Positions 18,462 to 27,502 of a stretch of 64,000 bases of DNA are shown here, piece by piece (position 1 is the first letter of the stretch; every line of letters begins with the position of its first letter). Both the position numbers and the translations under genes were made by a program. Origin of the DNA: Rhodobacteraceae bacterium HTCC2083 (GTDB lineage: Bacteria; Pseudomonadota; Alphaproteobacteria; Rhodobacterales; Rhodobacteraceae); contig DS995276.1 in NCBI GenBank assembly GCA_000156115.1, positions 2,006,175 through 2,070,174 of the forward strand, in the 5' to 3' direction. The notes beneath the pieces were generated by a model. That model did not search any database, was not told where the DNA came from, and saw nothing but the letters and a program-made list of their open reading frames with translations.

Positions 18462-19225
18462 CTCCCAAAGCCGAGCTTACACTGAGCGGTATTGCGGTTC
18501 TCGCTCCCGGCACCAAAAAGCCGACGTTGGCGGGCTTAAGTTTTGCACTGTTGCCGGGACAGGTTCTTGGGGTGATCGGCAATAGCGGGATGGGCAAGTC
18601 GACCTTGGCGAAAGCGATGCTCGGTGTTCTGCCTGCGGCGCACGGTGAAATCTGTCTTGGGGGTGCGACGCTTGATCAATATGACCCAGATCAGCTAGGC
18701 GGCCTAATTGGATACTTGCCGCAAGATGTGACACTTTTCACGGACACGGTGGCCGAAAATATTGCGCGCATGTCCACATCGCCTGATGAAAAAACGGTGT
18801 TTGACGCTGCGAAACGCGCCAATGCCCATGAAATGATTTTGGCGTTACCAGAGGGCTACCAAACCATTCTTCATGGCAGCGACAGCCAATTATCAGGCGG
18901 ACAGCAGCAACGCCTGGCCCTCGCGCGCGCGCTTTATGGGGATCCGGTGCTACTTGTTATGGACGAGCCTAACTCTGCGCTCGACAGCGTGGGGACGGCA
19001 GCATTAAATCGTACGATCCGTGAATTTCGCAGCTCTGACAGGGCCGTTGTTATCATGACGCATCGCCCTGCAGCGATTTCAGAATGTGACCGGATCATTG
19101 TGATCGAACATGGGCGCATAAAGGCGAGTGGTCCGCGCGACGATGTGCTTCAAGCGATGCTTCAGAATGCAGGAGATATACAACGTACGGTTTCGACAGG
19201 AGGGGCCGATGCGCAGTGGGTGTGA
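18462..19225 (+). pseudogene. C-terminal ATPase fragment of a type I secretion ABC transporter (PrtD-like), cut by the IS
   Basis: About 254 codons remain. They encode a full nucleotide-binding domain: Walker A GNSGMGKST, LSGGQQQR signature, Walker B LLVMDEPNSALD, and the H-loop MTHRP. The wording YLPQDVTLFTDTVAENIARM is typical of the PrtD/AprD type I secretion permease-ATPases. The whole membrane domain (normally about 300 residues) is missing and the IS right end sits exactly at the join. An in-frame GTG at 18449 within the IS could start a soluble ATPase, but no ribosome site supports it. The intact gene would have exported RTX-like or protease substrates. Confidence 0.85.
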
Positions 19226-20483
19226 ACCGGTGAAAAAACGAGTTGGGGCGGCAAGGGGGCCATTGTTCATCGGATATTTCGCGCTCTGCGTTCTGATCTG
19301 CGTGATTGGGGTTTGGAGCGTTCAAGCACGCATCGCCGGTGCGGTCATTGCCTCTGGCATGATCGAGGTAGAGAACAATCGCCAGATTCTACAACACCCG
19401 CAAGGCGGTGTCGTCGGTGAATTGCTTGCACGCGATGGGGATCGCGTTGAAGTAGGCGATGTTGTGTTGCGCTTTGATGATCAGCTTTTGCAATCCGAGC
19501 TCGCAATTGTGACAAATCAATTGAACGTTTTGTGTGCGCGCAAGGCTCGTTTAGTGGCTGAGGCTGACGAGACCGATACGATTGCTTTCGATACCTTGCT
19601 CTTAGCTGCGGCAGCGGAAAATCCTGAGATTAACTTGCTTATAGACGGGCAAACCCGCTTGTTTCGCGCACGAAATAAGTCGCTTGAGCAAGAAGAAGAG
19701 CAAATCGAAAATCAAGTTGTGCAAACCAAAGACCAGATTACGGGATTTTCGCGACAATTGGCGGCGACACAAAACCAATCGGCGCTTTTGATTGACGAGT
19801 TGGCAGATTTGCAAACCCTGTTTGATAAAGGTCTGGCACAGGCCTCTCGTGTGTCTGCACTTAAACGCGAACGTGCGCGGCTCCTTGGGGAGGTGGGTCA
19901 GTTTGAAGCAAGGATCGCGCAGCTTGAAGGGGATATTGCACGGCTTGAGATAGAAAAGCTGCGACTAAGGTCAGTGCGTCGCGAACAAGCTATCGCTAGC
20001 TTGCGAGACCTGTCCGTTCAAGAGATCGAGCTTGCGGAGCGAGAGCTGTCCACACGGGACACGCTCTCCAAGATGGCGATGCGCACACCGGTTTCTGGTG
20101 TAATTTACGGCAGTCGCGTTTTTGCGGTGCAATCAGTGATCTCGCCTGCTGATCCCGTGATGTATGTCATCCCGCAAGATCAACCGCTTATTGTTGCCGC
20201 GCGTATTGCAGCGATCCACATTGATCAGGTTCACGTTGGTCAAGACGCCGCTTTGCGATTTAGTGCTTTTGATCAACGTCCCACGCCAGAGATTTTTGGA
20301 ACCGTGTCCAAGATTTCGGCAGACGTCTATGCAGATGAGGTGTCGGGCCAAACCTACTACCTCGCTAATCTTGTTCCCAAGTCAGGCGAGCTGGCTAAAC
20401 TGGACATTCAGGTGCTCTTGCCCGGTATGCCTGTGGAAACCTTTATCAGAACCGTAGAACGATCTCCATTAGTTACCTCGTGA
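19209..20483 (+). CDS. HlyD-family type I secretion membrane fusion protein
   Basis: 424 residues from ATG 19209, overlapping the truncated ATPase gene by 17 bases, the normal coupling of such pairs. One membrane segment is at about residues 17-38 (LFIGYFALCVLICVIGVWSV). Biotinyl-lipoyl half-motifs flank a long coiled coil (about residues 120-270, rich in QLE repeats), and the beta-barrel with TPVSGVIYGSRVFAV and LPGMPVETFI follows. The adaptor links the inner-membrane transporter to a TolC-like channel. With its ATPase truncated it is probably orphaned unless another permease supplies the role. Confidence 0.88.
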   Translation: MRSGCEPVKKRVGAARGPLFIGYFALCVLICVIGVWSVQARIAGAVIASGMIEVENNRQILQHPQGGVVGELLARDGDRVEVGDVVLRFDDQLLQSELAIVTNQLNVLCARKARLVAEADETDTIAFDTLLLAAAAENPEINLLIDGQTRLFRARNKSLEQEEEQIENQVVQTKDQITGFSRQLAATQNQSALLIDELADLQTLFDKGLAQASRVSALKRERARLLGEVGQFEARIAQLEGDIARLEIEKLRLRSVRREQAIASLRDLSVQEIELAERELSTRDTLSKMAMRTPVSGVIYGSRVFAVQSVISPADPVMYVIPQDQPLIVAARIAAIHIDQVHVGQDAALRFSAFDQRPTPEIFGTVSKISADVYADEVSGQTYYLANLVPKSGELAKLDIQVLLPGMPVETFIRTVERSPLVTS

Positions 20484-20621
20484 CGCCTTTGATGGACTAT
20501 TTTAACAAAGCGTTTAGAGAGGACTGACCCCTCCGCCCCTTTATTTCAGAGTGATTGTAGGCTTCTAGACGTATTGCTGCGATATGACTACGCTAGGCGT
20601 TAACGCGTCTAGGGAAAGCTA

Positions 20622-21884
20622 ATGCAAACACTGCGAAATACTTCGCAAGGGTCGAGCTCCGCTCTTGTGATTGGTGGGGGTATCGTTGGTTTGGCAACCG
20701 CTTATGCACTGTGTCAGCAGGGTATTCGCGTGACGGTTTTGGATGGCGCTGCGGTCGATCATCGCGCCTCGTCCGCAACGGCGGGGATCATTGGGGGTTC
20801 AAGCGTTATTCCTTGGGCCAACTCTAAACTTTGGCCACGACTTCCGCTGCATTTTCTTGATCAAGATGGACCACTTAGGATGGCGTTGCCTTTTCCCAAA
20901 GGCCTACCCAGTTTCTTCAAACAAAGCGTCGTGTCCGGGCGCGGAACTGCGCGTGCGCAAAGTGCGGCGGGCTTGGCCAATCTTGGTTTGCGGGGCTGGG
21001 ATGCTTGGCAGGAGCTTCTTACTGATTTGCCGGGTGCCAAGGATCTCTTCGTGCAGCAAGGCTGCTTGTTTTATTACGAAATTGATGCAGATCAGTCAGC
21101 GGATGCGAACGCAAATGCGCTGCGTCGCAGTTTTGGAATGGACCTGACTGACTTGAACAATACGGAAATGGAAGCGATCCTACCGCCCTTGTCACGGCCT
21201 GTCGCGGGTGGCGTGCGTGTTAATTCCGCGGGACATGTTCTTGATCCTGTGGGTTTGCAAAGACGTTTGGTCAAAGCAATCGAGGTGGGTGGTGGCGCGA
21301 TTATTCAACAGCGAGTGAGCAAGTTGGTCAGTCAAGACGGCAGAATTACTTCCGTTGTAACGAATGGCACGCACTTTGACGCTGACAGCGTCATTTTGTG
21401 TGCCGGCAGCGGCAGCGCTGAACTGGCCAAACCGCTTGGCCTGAACATTCCGATGATCCCCGCGTGGGGCGCGTCGGTCACGTTTACCAATGCAGCCGTT
21501 GATTTGCGAACGCCGATCTTGCTTCTCAAAGACGGGATTGCCGTGACACCGTCAACTGAAGGTTTGCGGGTGTCTGGATTGTTACAAGTGGGAGGCGCGG
21601 GCAGGGCGCAAGCGATGATCAAGACGTTGAAACTTCAAGCGAAACGGCTTTTTGGTGCGTTCGCATACGACGAGATTACAACTTGCATAGGGCCGCGCCC
21701 GTTGAGCGCGGATTCACTTGCATTTCTTGGGCCAGATCCGAGCCACGACAATCTGTTTCATAACTTCGGGCATGGGCATTGGGGGCTGACGCAAGCGTCT
21801 ATTTCGGCGCAGATCACGGCCGATCTTGTCCTTGGGAATGCGCCGAAGTTCGACATAAGCGCCTATAGGACAGATCGATATTAG
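20622..21884 (+). CDS. FAD-dependent D-amino-acid dehydrogenase/oxidase-like protein
   Basis: 420 residues. The N-terminal SSALVIGGGIVGLATAYALCQQG is the FAD-binding Rossmann motif, followed by ASSATAGIIGG. The C-terminal TTCIGPRPLSADSLAFLGPDP and NLFHNFGHGHWGLTQA are the DAO-family closing motifs (substrate Arg region and second flavin contact). DadA-type proteins deaminate D-amino acids to 2-oxoacids. The gene ends 4 bases inside the convergent N-acyl-D-amino-acid deacylase gene, which suggests that acyl-D-amino acids are deacylated and then oxidised. ATG 20622 is taken as start. Confidence 0.8.
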   Translation: MQTLRNTSQGSSSALVIGGGIVGLATAYALCQQGIRVTVLDGAAVDHRASSATAGIIGGSSVIPWANSKLWPRLPLHFLDQDGPLRMALPFPKGLPSFFKQSVVSGRGTARAQSAAGLANLGLRGWDAWQELLTDLPGAKDLFVQQGCLFYYEIDADQSADANANALRRSFGMDLTDLNNTEMEAILPPLSRPVAGGVRVNSAGHVLDPVGLQRRLVKAIEVGGGAIIQQRVSKLVSQDGRITSVVTNGTHFDADSVILCAGSGSAELAKPLGLNIPMIPAWGASVTFTNAAVDLRTPILLLKDGIAVTPSTEGLRVSGLLQVGGAGRAQAMIKTLKLQAKRLFGAFAYDEITTCIGPRPLSADSLAFLGPDPSHDNLFHNFGHGHWGLTQASISAQITADLVLGNAPKFDISAYRTDRY

Positions 21885-23488
21885 GCCACGAATTCGCGAA
21901 TGACCTGACCCGCGTTGACCGAAATACGTTCGCCATCTTGCATGGCGAGCTTGCCGTTGACCAAGACGTGACAAATTCCAGATGCGTAACGGCGCGGGTT
22001 TTTTGCGGTGGCGTTGCTGGCGATGTTGACCTGATCGAAGACGCAGACATCCGCGTGATAGCCAACTTTCAAATGTCCGCGCCCTTTCAAACCAAGTCGG
22101 GCGGCTGGAACTGCGGTAAGTTTGGAGAGGCCTTCCGCCAACGACAAAACACCGCGATCACGCACGTAGTATTGCAAGAAACGCGCCGCCCAGCCGTAGC
22201 CTGTGAGCGAGCCGATATGATCTTTTAAGATCCCCTCATTCGCGGTCGCGACCGTATCTGAAATCACCGCGCATTCGGATTGATTGAGACATAGATCAAC
22301 GTCCTCATCGCGAAAGGAGCGCGAGGCCCACATGCACGACATCAAATCCTGACCCTCTTCGAGCAGGATGTCGAGTACCGCATCATAGGGGTGACAATTG
22401 CGCATCCGCCCGATCTCTGCGAAATCCATACCAACGATATCTTTGTTATGCGTCGCGTTCAGTAGCACGATGTCGGACCATTTCTCGGCCTTCACGATCA
22501 GCCACATCGGCTGGGGGTTGGCTTTGATTTTGTCGCGCATTTCGGCGTTATCGAGCCGCTCTAACACATCATCAATGCTGCCCGCTTGCGCCCATTTGGG
22601 CAGGATCGCAGCCATCAAGGTGTTGTTCCAATCGTGTGGAATCACATCAAAGGCGATGTCTGTATCATGGCGACGCGCGAGTTCGATCATCTCTAACGTA
22701 TGCTCCATCGCATACTCAGGCGCGCCGAATTTTGGTTGGATATGACTGATTTGCAGCTTCGCACCGGATTGACGGGCGGTCGCGATGGCCTCGGCAAAAC
22801 CGAGATCATAATGCGTGTCACGATTGCGCACATGGGTTGCGTACAGGCGTTTGTATTTCGCAGCCACTTCGCACAGGGGGACAAGATGTTCGGGCGCTGC
22901 AAGAATGCCGGGGAAATACTCAAGTCCAGAAGAAAATCCGCCTGCGCCTTCATCCATGCATTTATCAACGAGCTTGGCCATTTCCGCGACGTCTTCGGGT
23001 TCGCCGGGGTGCAAGTCTCCGCCAAGAATGGCGCGGTGAATGGTGCCGTGACCGACAAAGGCCATCACGTTGACGCCTAACTCTGTAGCGTCCAGCACAT
23101 CCAGATAATCGCCAAAGCCGAGCCATGTGTCATGGGTGGCGGCAGCCGTGTACCAAGGTGCGACGCGGCGGATGTCATCCTTAGAGTTCACAGGTGCACA
23201 GCTGGCACCGCATTGGCCGATCACTTCGGTTGTGACGCCTTGATGCACTTGGCTTTCGGCACGCCCATCCGCGATCAGTGTGAAATCCGAATGCGTATGC
23301 ATGTCGATAAAACCGGGCGAAACCACGAGGCCTTGCACATCTATGACCCGTTCGGCGGCTCCAAGGTTTAACTCGCCGACGGGTTCGACAGCAACGATCA
23401 TCCCATCCTTGATAGCGACATCTCCGACAAAGCTGTCTTTGCCTGAGCCATCAAAAACATCGCCGCCATTTAGGATCAGATCATACAT
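21881..23488 (-). CDS. N-acyl-D-amino-acid deacylase (amidohydrolase superfamily)
   Basis: 535 residues. The metal-binding IDMHTHSDF has His64 and His66, VTTEVIGQCGAS holds the conserved Cys, and ATHVRNRD and KLQISHIQPKFGA give later metal ligands. The end GLKGRGHLKVGYHADVCVFD is the composite beta domain of D-aminoacylases and dihydroorotase-like enzymes. It hydrolyses N-acyl-D-amino acids (or a related D-hydantoinase-type substrate) to the D-amino acid. It lies last in the leftward TRAP operon, so the transporter probably brings in its substrate. The stop overlaps the end of the DAO gene. Confidence 0.82.
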   Translation of the reverse strand: MYDLILNGGDVFDGSGKDSFVGDVAIKDGMIVAVEPVGELNLGAAERVIDVQGLVVSPGFIDMHTHSDFTLIADGRAESQVHQGVTTEVIGQCGASCAPVNSKDDIRRVAPWYTAAATHDTWLGFGDYLDVLDATELGVNVMAFVGHGTIHRAILGGDLHPGEPEDVAEMAKLVDKCMDEGAGGFSSGLEYFPGILAAPEHLVPLCEVAAKYKRLYATHVRNRDTHYDLGFAEAIATARQSGAKLQISHIQPKFGAPEYAMEHTLEMIELARRHDTDIAFDVIPHDWNNTLMAAILPKWAQAGSIDDVLERLDNAEMRDKIKANPQPMWLIVKAEKWSDIVLLNATHNKDIVGMDFAEIGRMRNCHPYDAVLDILLEEGQDLMSCMWASRSFRDEDVDLCLNQSECAVISDTVATANEGILKDHIGSLTGYGWAARFLQYYVRDRGVLSLAEGLSKLTAVPAARLGLKGRGHLKVGYHADVCVFDQVNIASNATAKNPRRYASGICHVLVNGKLAMQDGERISVNAGQVIREFVA

Positions 23489-23499
23489 GCAGTATTCTC

Positions 23500-24789
23500 C
23501 TATAAGGCAGGACCATAGGCCCAGTTTGGTAGCAAGACAGACAATTCGGGGAAGGCGATCAGGATCAATAGGCCGATGATATAGGCCAGAATGAACGGCA
23601 AAACAGCCACCGAGATGCGTTCAATTGAAATGCCCGAAATGCGCGCCGCCACCGACAAGTTTCCACCCAGTGGAGGTGTCAGAAAGCCGATCTCGCAGGT
23701 GATCACTGTGAAGATGCCGAACATCACGGGATCCACGCCAAGTGAGAGCATCAGAGGCAGGAATACAGAGGTGAACAGCACGATCTGCGCGAGGCTTTCC
23801 ATGAATGTGCCGATGAAGATGTAGAAGACGCCGACCATAATCAGGATCAGATATTTGTTGTCCGTGATTGAGGTGATGCCCTCTTGGACGGCCGTCGGTA
23901 CGTCATAGAATGCGGTGAGCTGACCGAAGGCCAAGGTCGGTGCGATGATGATCAAGATACCTGTGAGCAAAGCGGTAAAACGCAGCGCTTCGATGATCTT
24001 TTTTAACGTAAGTTCGCGGTAGATGAACAACCCGACGAAAAGCGAATAAAACACTGCGACGCCCGCGGCCTCAGAGGGTGTGAACGCGCCGCCGTAGATG
24101 CCGCCTAGGATCAGAACTGGTGCACCGATGGACCATTTGCCATCCCATGCCGCCTTGAGGAACGGGGCCCATGTGAACGGATCGCCACCACCACCGTAGC
24201 CGCGTTTGCGAGCGATGATGTAAGTGGTGATCATCAAAAGTCCGGTGATGAGGATGCCCGGCAAGATGCCCGCGAGGAAAAGGCGCGGGATCGACGTGTC
24301 CGAGACGAGACCATAGATGATGAGCAGATTGGACGGAGGAATGAGACTGCCAAGCGCACCGCCAGCAGCAGTAATACCTGCCGCGAAGGGTACATCGTAA
24401 CCGTCGCGTTTCATGGCTGGAACAGTGACCGAGCCAATCGCCGCCGTTGTAGCAGGGCCAGAGCCTGAGAGCGCTGCGAAGAGCGCGCAGGCGAAGACCG
24501 TGACCAAACCCATCGAGCCGCGGTACGCCCCGACCAGCGTTGTTGCGATGCCGATCATGCGTTTGGCCATGCCGCCGACTTCCATCAATCGACCTGCCAA
24601 AACGAACAGTGGAATTGTTAGCAAAGGGAAGGGGGTGAGGCTGCCGTAACTGGTTTGCGCGATCAGCGTATAGGGGATGTCGATCATGTAAATACCGACG
24701 GCTGTGGTGATGCCGACGGCGACGAACAAAGGAATACCGATGATCGTGGCGATGATGAAGACGATTGCAAGGATTGCGAGGGGGCTCAT
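23500..24789 (-). CDS. dctM: TRAP transporter large permease, DctM family
   Basis: 429 residues, the usual size, with about twelve hydrophobic segments. TIPLFVLAGRLMEVGGMAKRMI, FAALSGSGPATTAAIGSV and GSLIPPSNLLIIYG are the standard DctM motifs. The large permease couples Na+ entry to uptake of the ligand delivered by the periplasmic protein. It overlaps the small permease by 4 bases and is followed by the D-aminoacylase gene. From the context the ligand is probably an acylated amino acid or related acid. Confidence 0.92.
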   Translation of the reverse strand: MSPLAILAIVFIIATIIGIPLFVAVGITTAVGIYMIDIPYTLIAQTSYGSLTPFPLLTIPLFVLAGRLMEVGGMAKRMIGIATTLVGAYRGSMGLVTVFACALFAALSGSGPATTAAIGSVTVPAMKRDGYDVPFAAGITAAGGALGSLIPPSNLLIIYGLVSDTSIPRLFLAGILPGILITGLLMITTYIIARKRGYGGGGDPFTWAPFLKAAWDGKWSIGAPVLILGGIYGGAFTPSEAAGVAVFYSLFVGLFIYRELTLKKIIEALRFTALLTGILIIIAPTLAFGQLTAFYDVPTAVQEGITSITDNKYLILIMVGVFYIFIGTFMESLAQIVLFTSVFLPLMLSLGVDPVMFGIFTVITCEIGFLTPPLGGNLSVAARISGISIERISVAVLPFILAYIIGLLILIAFPELSVLLPNWAYGPAL

Positions 24790-25319
24790 ACGTGCAGCTC
24801 CGTGTCATCAAGATCGCCTGTTTCGTCAAGTTCTCCTGGCAGTCCCTCGCGACCATCGCGAACCCACAAAACATAGGTCTGGATCAAACGCAGCAGCATC
24901 ATCGTGTAGCCGATGATCAACACGGTTTGGGGGTAGAATTGATTGATCCCAAGGCTTGGGCTGGTTTCGGTGAAGCGCCAGAATATGTAGAGATAATCCC
25001 AGCTCACGCGGATCATAAAGAGGCAGAAGGCTGCCCAAAAGAAGTCCGCGATGAAAACGACCCAGGTGCCGTATTTCGTCGGCAGTGATTGCACAGCTAT
25101 CATGATGCGGATGTGGAACCGTTCGCGCACGCACAGTGACGCGCCCATGTAGACGGCCCAAACCATAGCAATCGCCGCGGTTTCTTCGGTCCAATGCAGC
25201 GCAACATCAAAGATGTAGCGCGCCGCAACTTGCGAGATAACAGCGGCAGAAATTATCACCAGACAGGTACATGTAATCAATTCCTCGAAATGACGTTCGA
25301 GCCAACGCAGCACGCTCAT
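24786..25319 (-). CDS. dctQ: TRAP transporter small permease, DctQ family
   Basis: 177 residues with four membrane segments (about residues 14-34, 47-66, 84-105 and 125-150). RWLERHFEELITCTCLVIISAAVISQVAARYIF and WTEETAAIAMVWAVYMGAS are the typical DctQ pattern. The C-terminus is acidic (ELDETGDLDDTELHV). ATG 25319 was chosen because it follows the hairpin and has TTGAGGAG-like bases upstream; a longer frame to 25484 would cover that hairpin. It partners the DctM and DctP genes on both sides. Confidence 0.88.
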   Translation of the reverse strand: MSVLRWLERHFEELITCTCLVIISAAVISQVAARYIFDVALHWTEETAAIAMVWAVYMGASLCVRERFHIRIMIAVQSLPTKYGTWVVFIADFFWAAFCLFMIRVSWDYLYIFWRFTETSPSLGINQFYPQTVLIIGYTMMLLRLIQTYVLWVRDGREGLPGELDETGDLDDTELHV

Positions 25320-25356
25320 GCTTGTCTCCTGAATGATATGGGGGAGTTGGAAAAGA

Positions 25357-25379
25357 GAGGGGGCGCTGATGGCCCCCTC
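25357..25379 (-). promoter_or_regulatory. Stem-loop between dctP and dctQ
   Basis: GAGGGGGC (25357-25364) pairs with GCCCCCTC (25372-25379) around a 7-base loop. On the minus strand it is followed by TCTTTT. It may protect or partly terminate the dctP transcript so that the binding protein is made in excess over the permeases. Confidence 0.6.
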
Positions 25380-25389
25380 GCTCAAGTGC

Positions 25390-26388
25390 TTAGTTTGCAG
25401 CTGCTTGGATCTTTGCAACCAGCTCTTGGAACTGCGCGCCGCGCTTCTCGGCGAATTCGTTCTGAACCTTTTTACCTGCTTCAACGAAGTCCGCTTTGTC
25501 AGGCGTTGTCATCGCCATGCCGCCTTCTTCGACAAGCCACTTGCGCACTTCTGCGGTCTCGTTTGAAACTTGCTGACGCATCTCGATGCCCGCGTCTGTT
25601 GCTGCGCGCAAAACCTGCTCGCGTTGCTCGTCGCTGAGCTTTTTCATGAAGTTGTCGGACGCGAACAAAGGTGCCATCGCAACGAAGTGCTCTAGCACAA
25701 CAAGGTGTTTTTCGAATTCGTAGAACTTCATGTCACGGATAAAGGACGTGCCATTGTCGCCGCCATCAACCGTGCCGGTTTGCAGAGCTGTGGGTGTTTC
25801 GGACCACGCCAGTGGCACAGGGTTTGCGCCGAACGCTTCAAAAGTTGCGAGCATCACTTCGTTCTTGGGGACGCGGATTTTCAGGCCGTCCATGTCCGCC
25901 ATCGTGTTCACAGGGCGCACAGAGTTGAAGAAATCGCGATAAAGCGCAGGGCCAAAGCTCAGCAAGTGTACAGATGTATCTGTCTGCAGCTGCGCTTTCA
26001 TGAAATCGCCAACTTCGCCGTCGACCACATCTTCAAGGTGCTTGCCGCTTTGGAAGATGTAAGGAAGAACCGTGACGTCCATCAAAGGCCAATGGGGTGA
26101 CACGTTGTTGGATGTGATAAAAAAGCCGTCAACCGTTCCAAGCTGCATCGCTTTGAACGCTTCGTCCTCGGAGCTGATCTGGTTACAACAGCGCAGCTTC
26201 ACGTCGATGGAGCCGCCGGTGTATTCTTCGGCCTTTGCCTCGAAAATCTTGCCGAAACGACCGTAAAGTGATTCTTCGGGTGCGCCGAAACCAAGGTTCA
26301 TTGTGATGTCTGCCGCGAGCGCGGAAGTCGCTGTTACACTGACCAATGCGGCCGATGCGACAAGCGCTTTTACGTTAAGTGTCTTCAT
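25390..26388 (-). CDS. dctP: TRAP transporter solute-binding protein, DctP family
   Basis: 332 residues. The signal peptide MKTLNVKALVASAALVSV through SALAA is cut near residue 24. The mature protein has LKIRVPKNEVM (the ligand-binding Arg region) and GTVDGGDNGTSF, both standard in this family. A less common feature is the paired cysteines RCCNQ in the first domain. The ligand is not told by the sequence; with the deacylase downstream it may be an N-acyl amino acid. A GGGAGAAAA ribosome site precedes ATG 26388, and the longer frame to 26463 is unlikely. Confidence 0.9.
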   Translation of the reverse strand: MKTLNVKALVASAALVSVTATSALAADITMNLGFGAPEESLYGRFGKIFEAKAEEYTGGSIDVKLRCCNQISSEDEAFKAMQLGTVDGFFITSNNVSPHWPLMDVTVLPYIFQSGKHLEDVVDGEVGDFMKAQLQTDTSVHLLSFGPALYRDFFNSVRPVNTMADMDGLKIRVPKNEVMLATFEAFGANPVPLAWSETPTALQTGTVDGGDNGTSFIRDMKFYEFEKHLVVLEHFVAMAPLFASDNFMKKLSDEQREQVLRAATDAGIEMRQQVSNETAEVRKWLVEEGGMAMTTPDKADFVEAGKKVQNEFAEKRGAQFQELVAKIQAAAN

Positions 26389-26450
26389 TTTTTTCTCCCA
26401 GTTGATAGTTGTTAGTAGAAAGCTTGGCACAGGAATTATGTCGAGTATAA

Positions 26451-26473
26451 TATCAAAATGCACAATATTGATA
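26451..26473. promoter_or_regulatory. Probable LysR-type operator
   Basis: TATCAA (26451-26456) and TTGATA (26468-26473) form a perfect inverted repeat with 11 bases between them, the T-N11-A layout of LysR-type binding sites. It lies 14 bases before the LysR start and 63 bases upstream of the divergent dctP gene. Confidence 0.55.
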
Positions 26474-26486
26474 GAATTTGGGTATC

Positions 26487-27392
26487 ATGGGAATAGACCT
26501 TCGCCACTTCCGATGTTTCGTCGCTGTCGCGGAAGAGCTGCATTTTCACCGCGCGGCCAAACGGCTTGGCGTGGCGCAACCAGCGCTGAGCCGAACGATT
26601 AAAACGATGGAAAATGAGCTGGGCGTGACGTTGCTCGAGCGCAGCAATCGTCGTGTAGAGTTGACCCATGTGGGGGAGATTTTCCTGACGGGTTGCCGCA
26701 AGTGTCTTGAGCACAGCGAGCGGATCATTGAGGATATGCAGCGTGTTCAGCAGGGCAGTATCGGCACGCTTCGCATCGGTTACACGGAAAATGCAATGAA
26801 CGGTCAGCTGCCCAGCTTGCTGAAAGCGTTCAAGGGTCAAACGCCCGATATTTCGTTGGTGCTAACCCATTCTGTGACGTCTGAACAGGTGAGCCAGCTT
26901 GAGGACGGCTCAATTGATCTAGGTTTCGCAACGGGAAATCTGGCAAAAACTGGTTTTGAGTCTATCCGCATTCAGAGCGAGCGGTTTGTGTGTGTTGTCT
27001 ATGATAGCCATCCGTTTGCCACGCGTTCCAGCATTTGCCTTTCGGAGTTGGCCGAGGAGCCGATGGTGCAAGGCGCGCGAGCACATTGGCAGCACTATTA
27101 TTCTCGACTGGAACCCCTGTTTCGCACCGCAGGGTTTGAACCGAAGATTGCGCAAGAGGGTCTAACAACCACTGATATTCAACGATTGGTCGCTTGTGGC
27201 ATTGGCATTGCGATCTTGACCGAAACGGTGGTCGATTGCTTGCCGTCGGGTTTGGCGGTTTTGCCGATTGAGGATGTAACCGATTGCCTTGACACGATTG
27301 CAGTGTGGCCTGCGAAACAAAATACAGTTGCCAAAGATCGCTTTGTTTCGTTCTTGAGGCAATCTCTAAATCCAGGAACGAATTTTTCTTGA
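26487..27392 (+). CDS. LysR-family transcriptional regulator
   Basis: 301 residues from ATG 26487. The N-terminal winged helix is LRHFRCFVAVAEELHFHRAAKRLGVAQPALSRTIKTMENELGVTLLERSNRRVELTHVG; the rest is a substrate-binding domain. It is divergent from the first TRAP operon and also lies just upstream of the second, 110 bases before its dctP. It therefore may control either or both. The inducer is likely to be a substrate or product of the N-acyl-D-amino-acid pathway, by context only. Confidence 0.88.
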   Translation: MGIDLRHFRCFVAVAEELHFHRAAKRLGVAQPALSRTIKTMENELGVTLLERSNRRVELTHVGEIFLTGCRKCLEHSERIIEDMQRVQQGSIGTLRIGYTENAMNGQLPSLLKAFKGQTPDISLVLTHSVTSEQVSQLEDGSIDLGFATGNLAKTGFESIRIQSERFVCVVYDSHPFATRSSICLSELAEEPMVQGARAHWQHYYSRLEPLFRTAGFEPKIAQEGLTTTDIQRLVACGIGIAILTETVVDCLPSGLAVLPIEDVTDCLDTIAVWPAKQNTVAKDRFVSFLRQSLNPGTNFS

Positions 27393-27502
27393 GTTATGTC
27401 ATGCGACTCATTTCCAAATGTGTTTACGTGTCCTCGAGTGAGCCTTCGGGCTTGAGAGTTAGGGCTCAATGCTGCTCAATGCGGTTCTAAGGAGGAACTT
27501 AC

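Noticed and set aside
17240..18466. Target-site duplication around the IS
   Set aside because: TCAT on the left and CTCC on the right do not match at 3 or 4 bases.
18449..19225. Stand-alone ABC ATPase starting at GTG 18449
   Set aside because: The GTG lies in the IS end, no ribosome site is seen, and the sequence is the C-terminal half of a permease-ATPase fusion.
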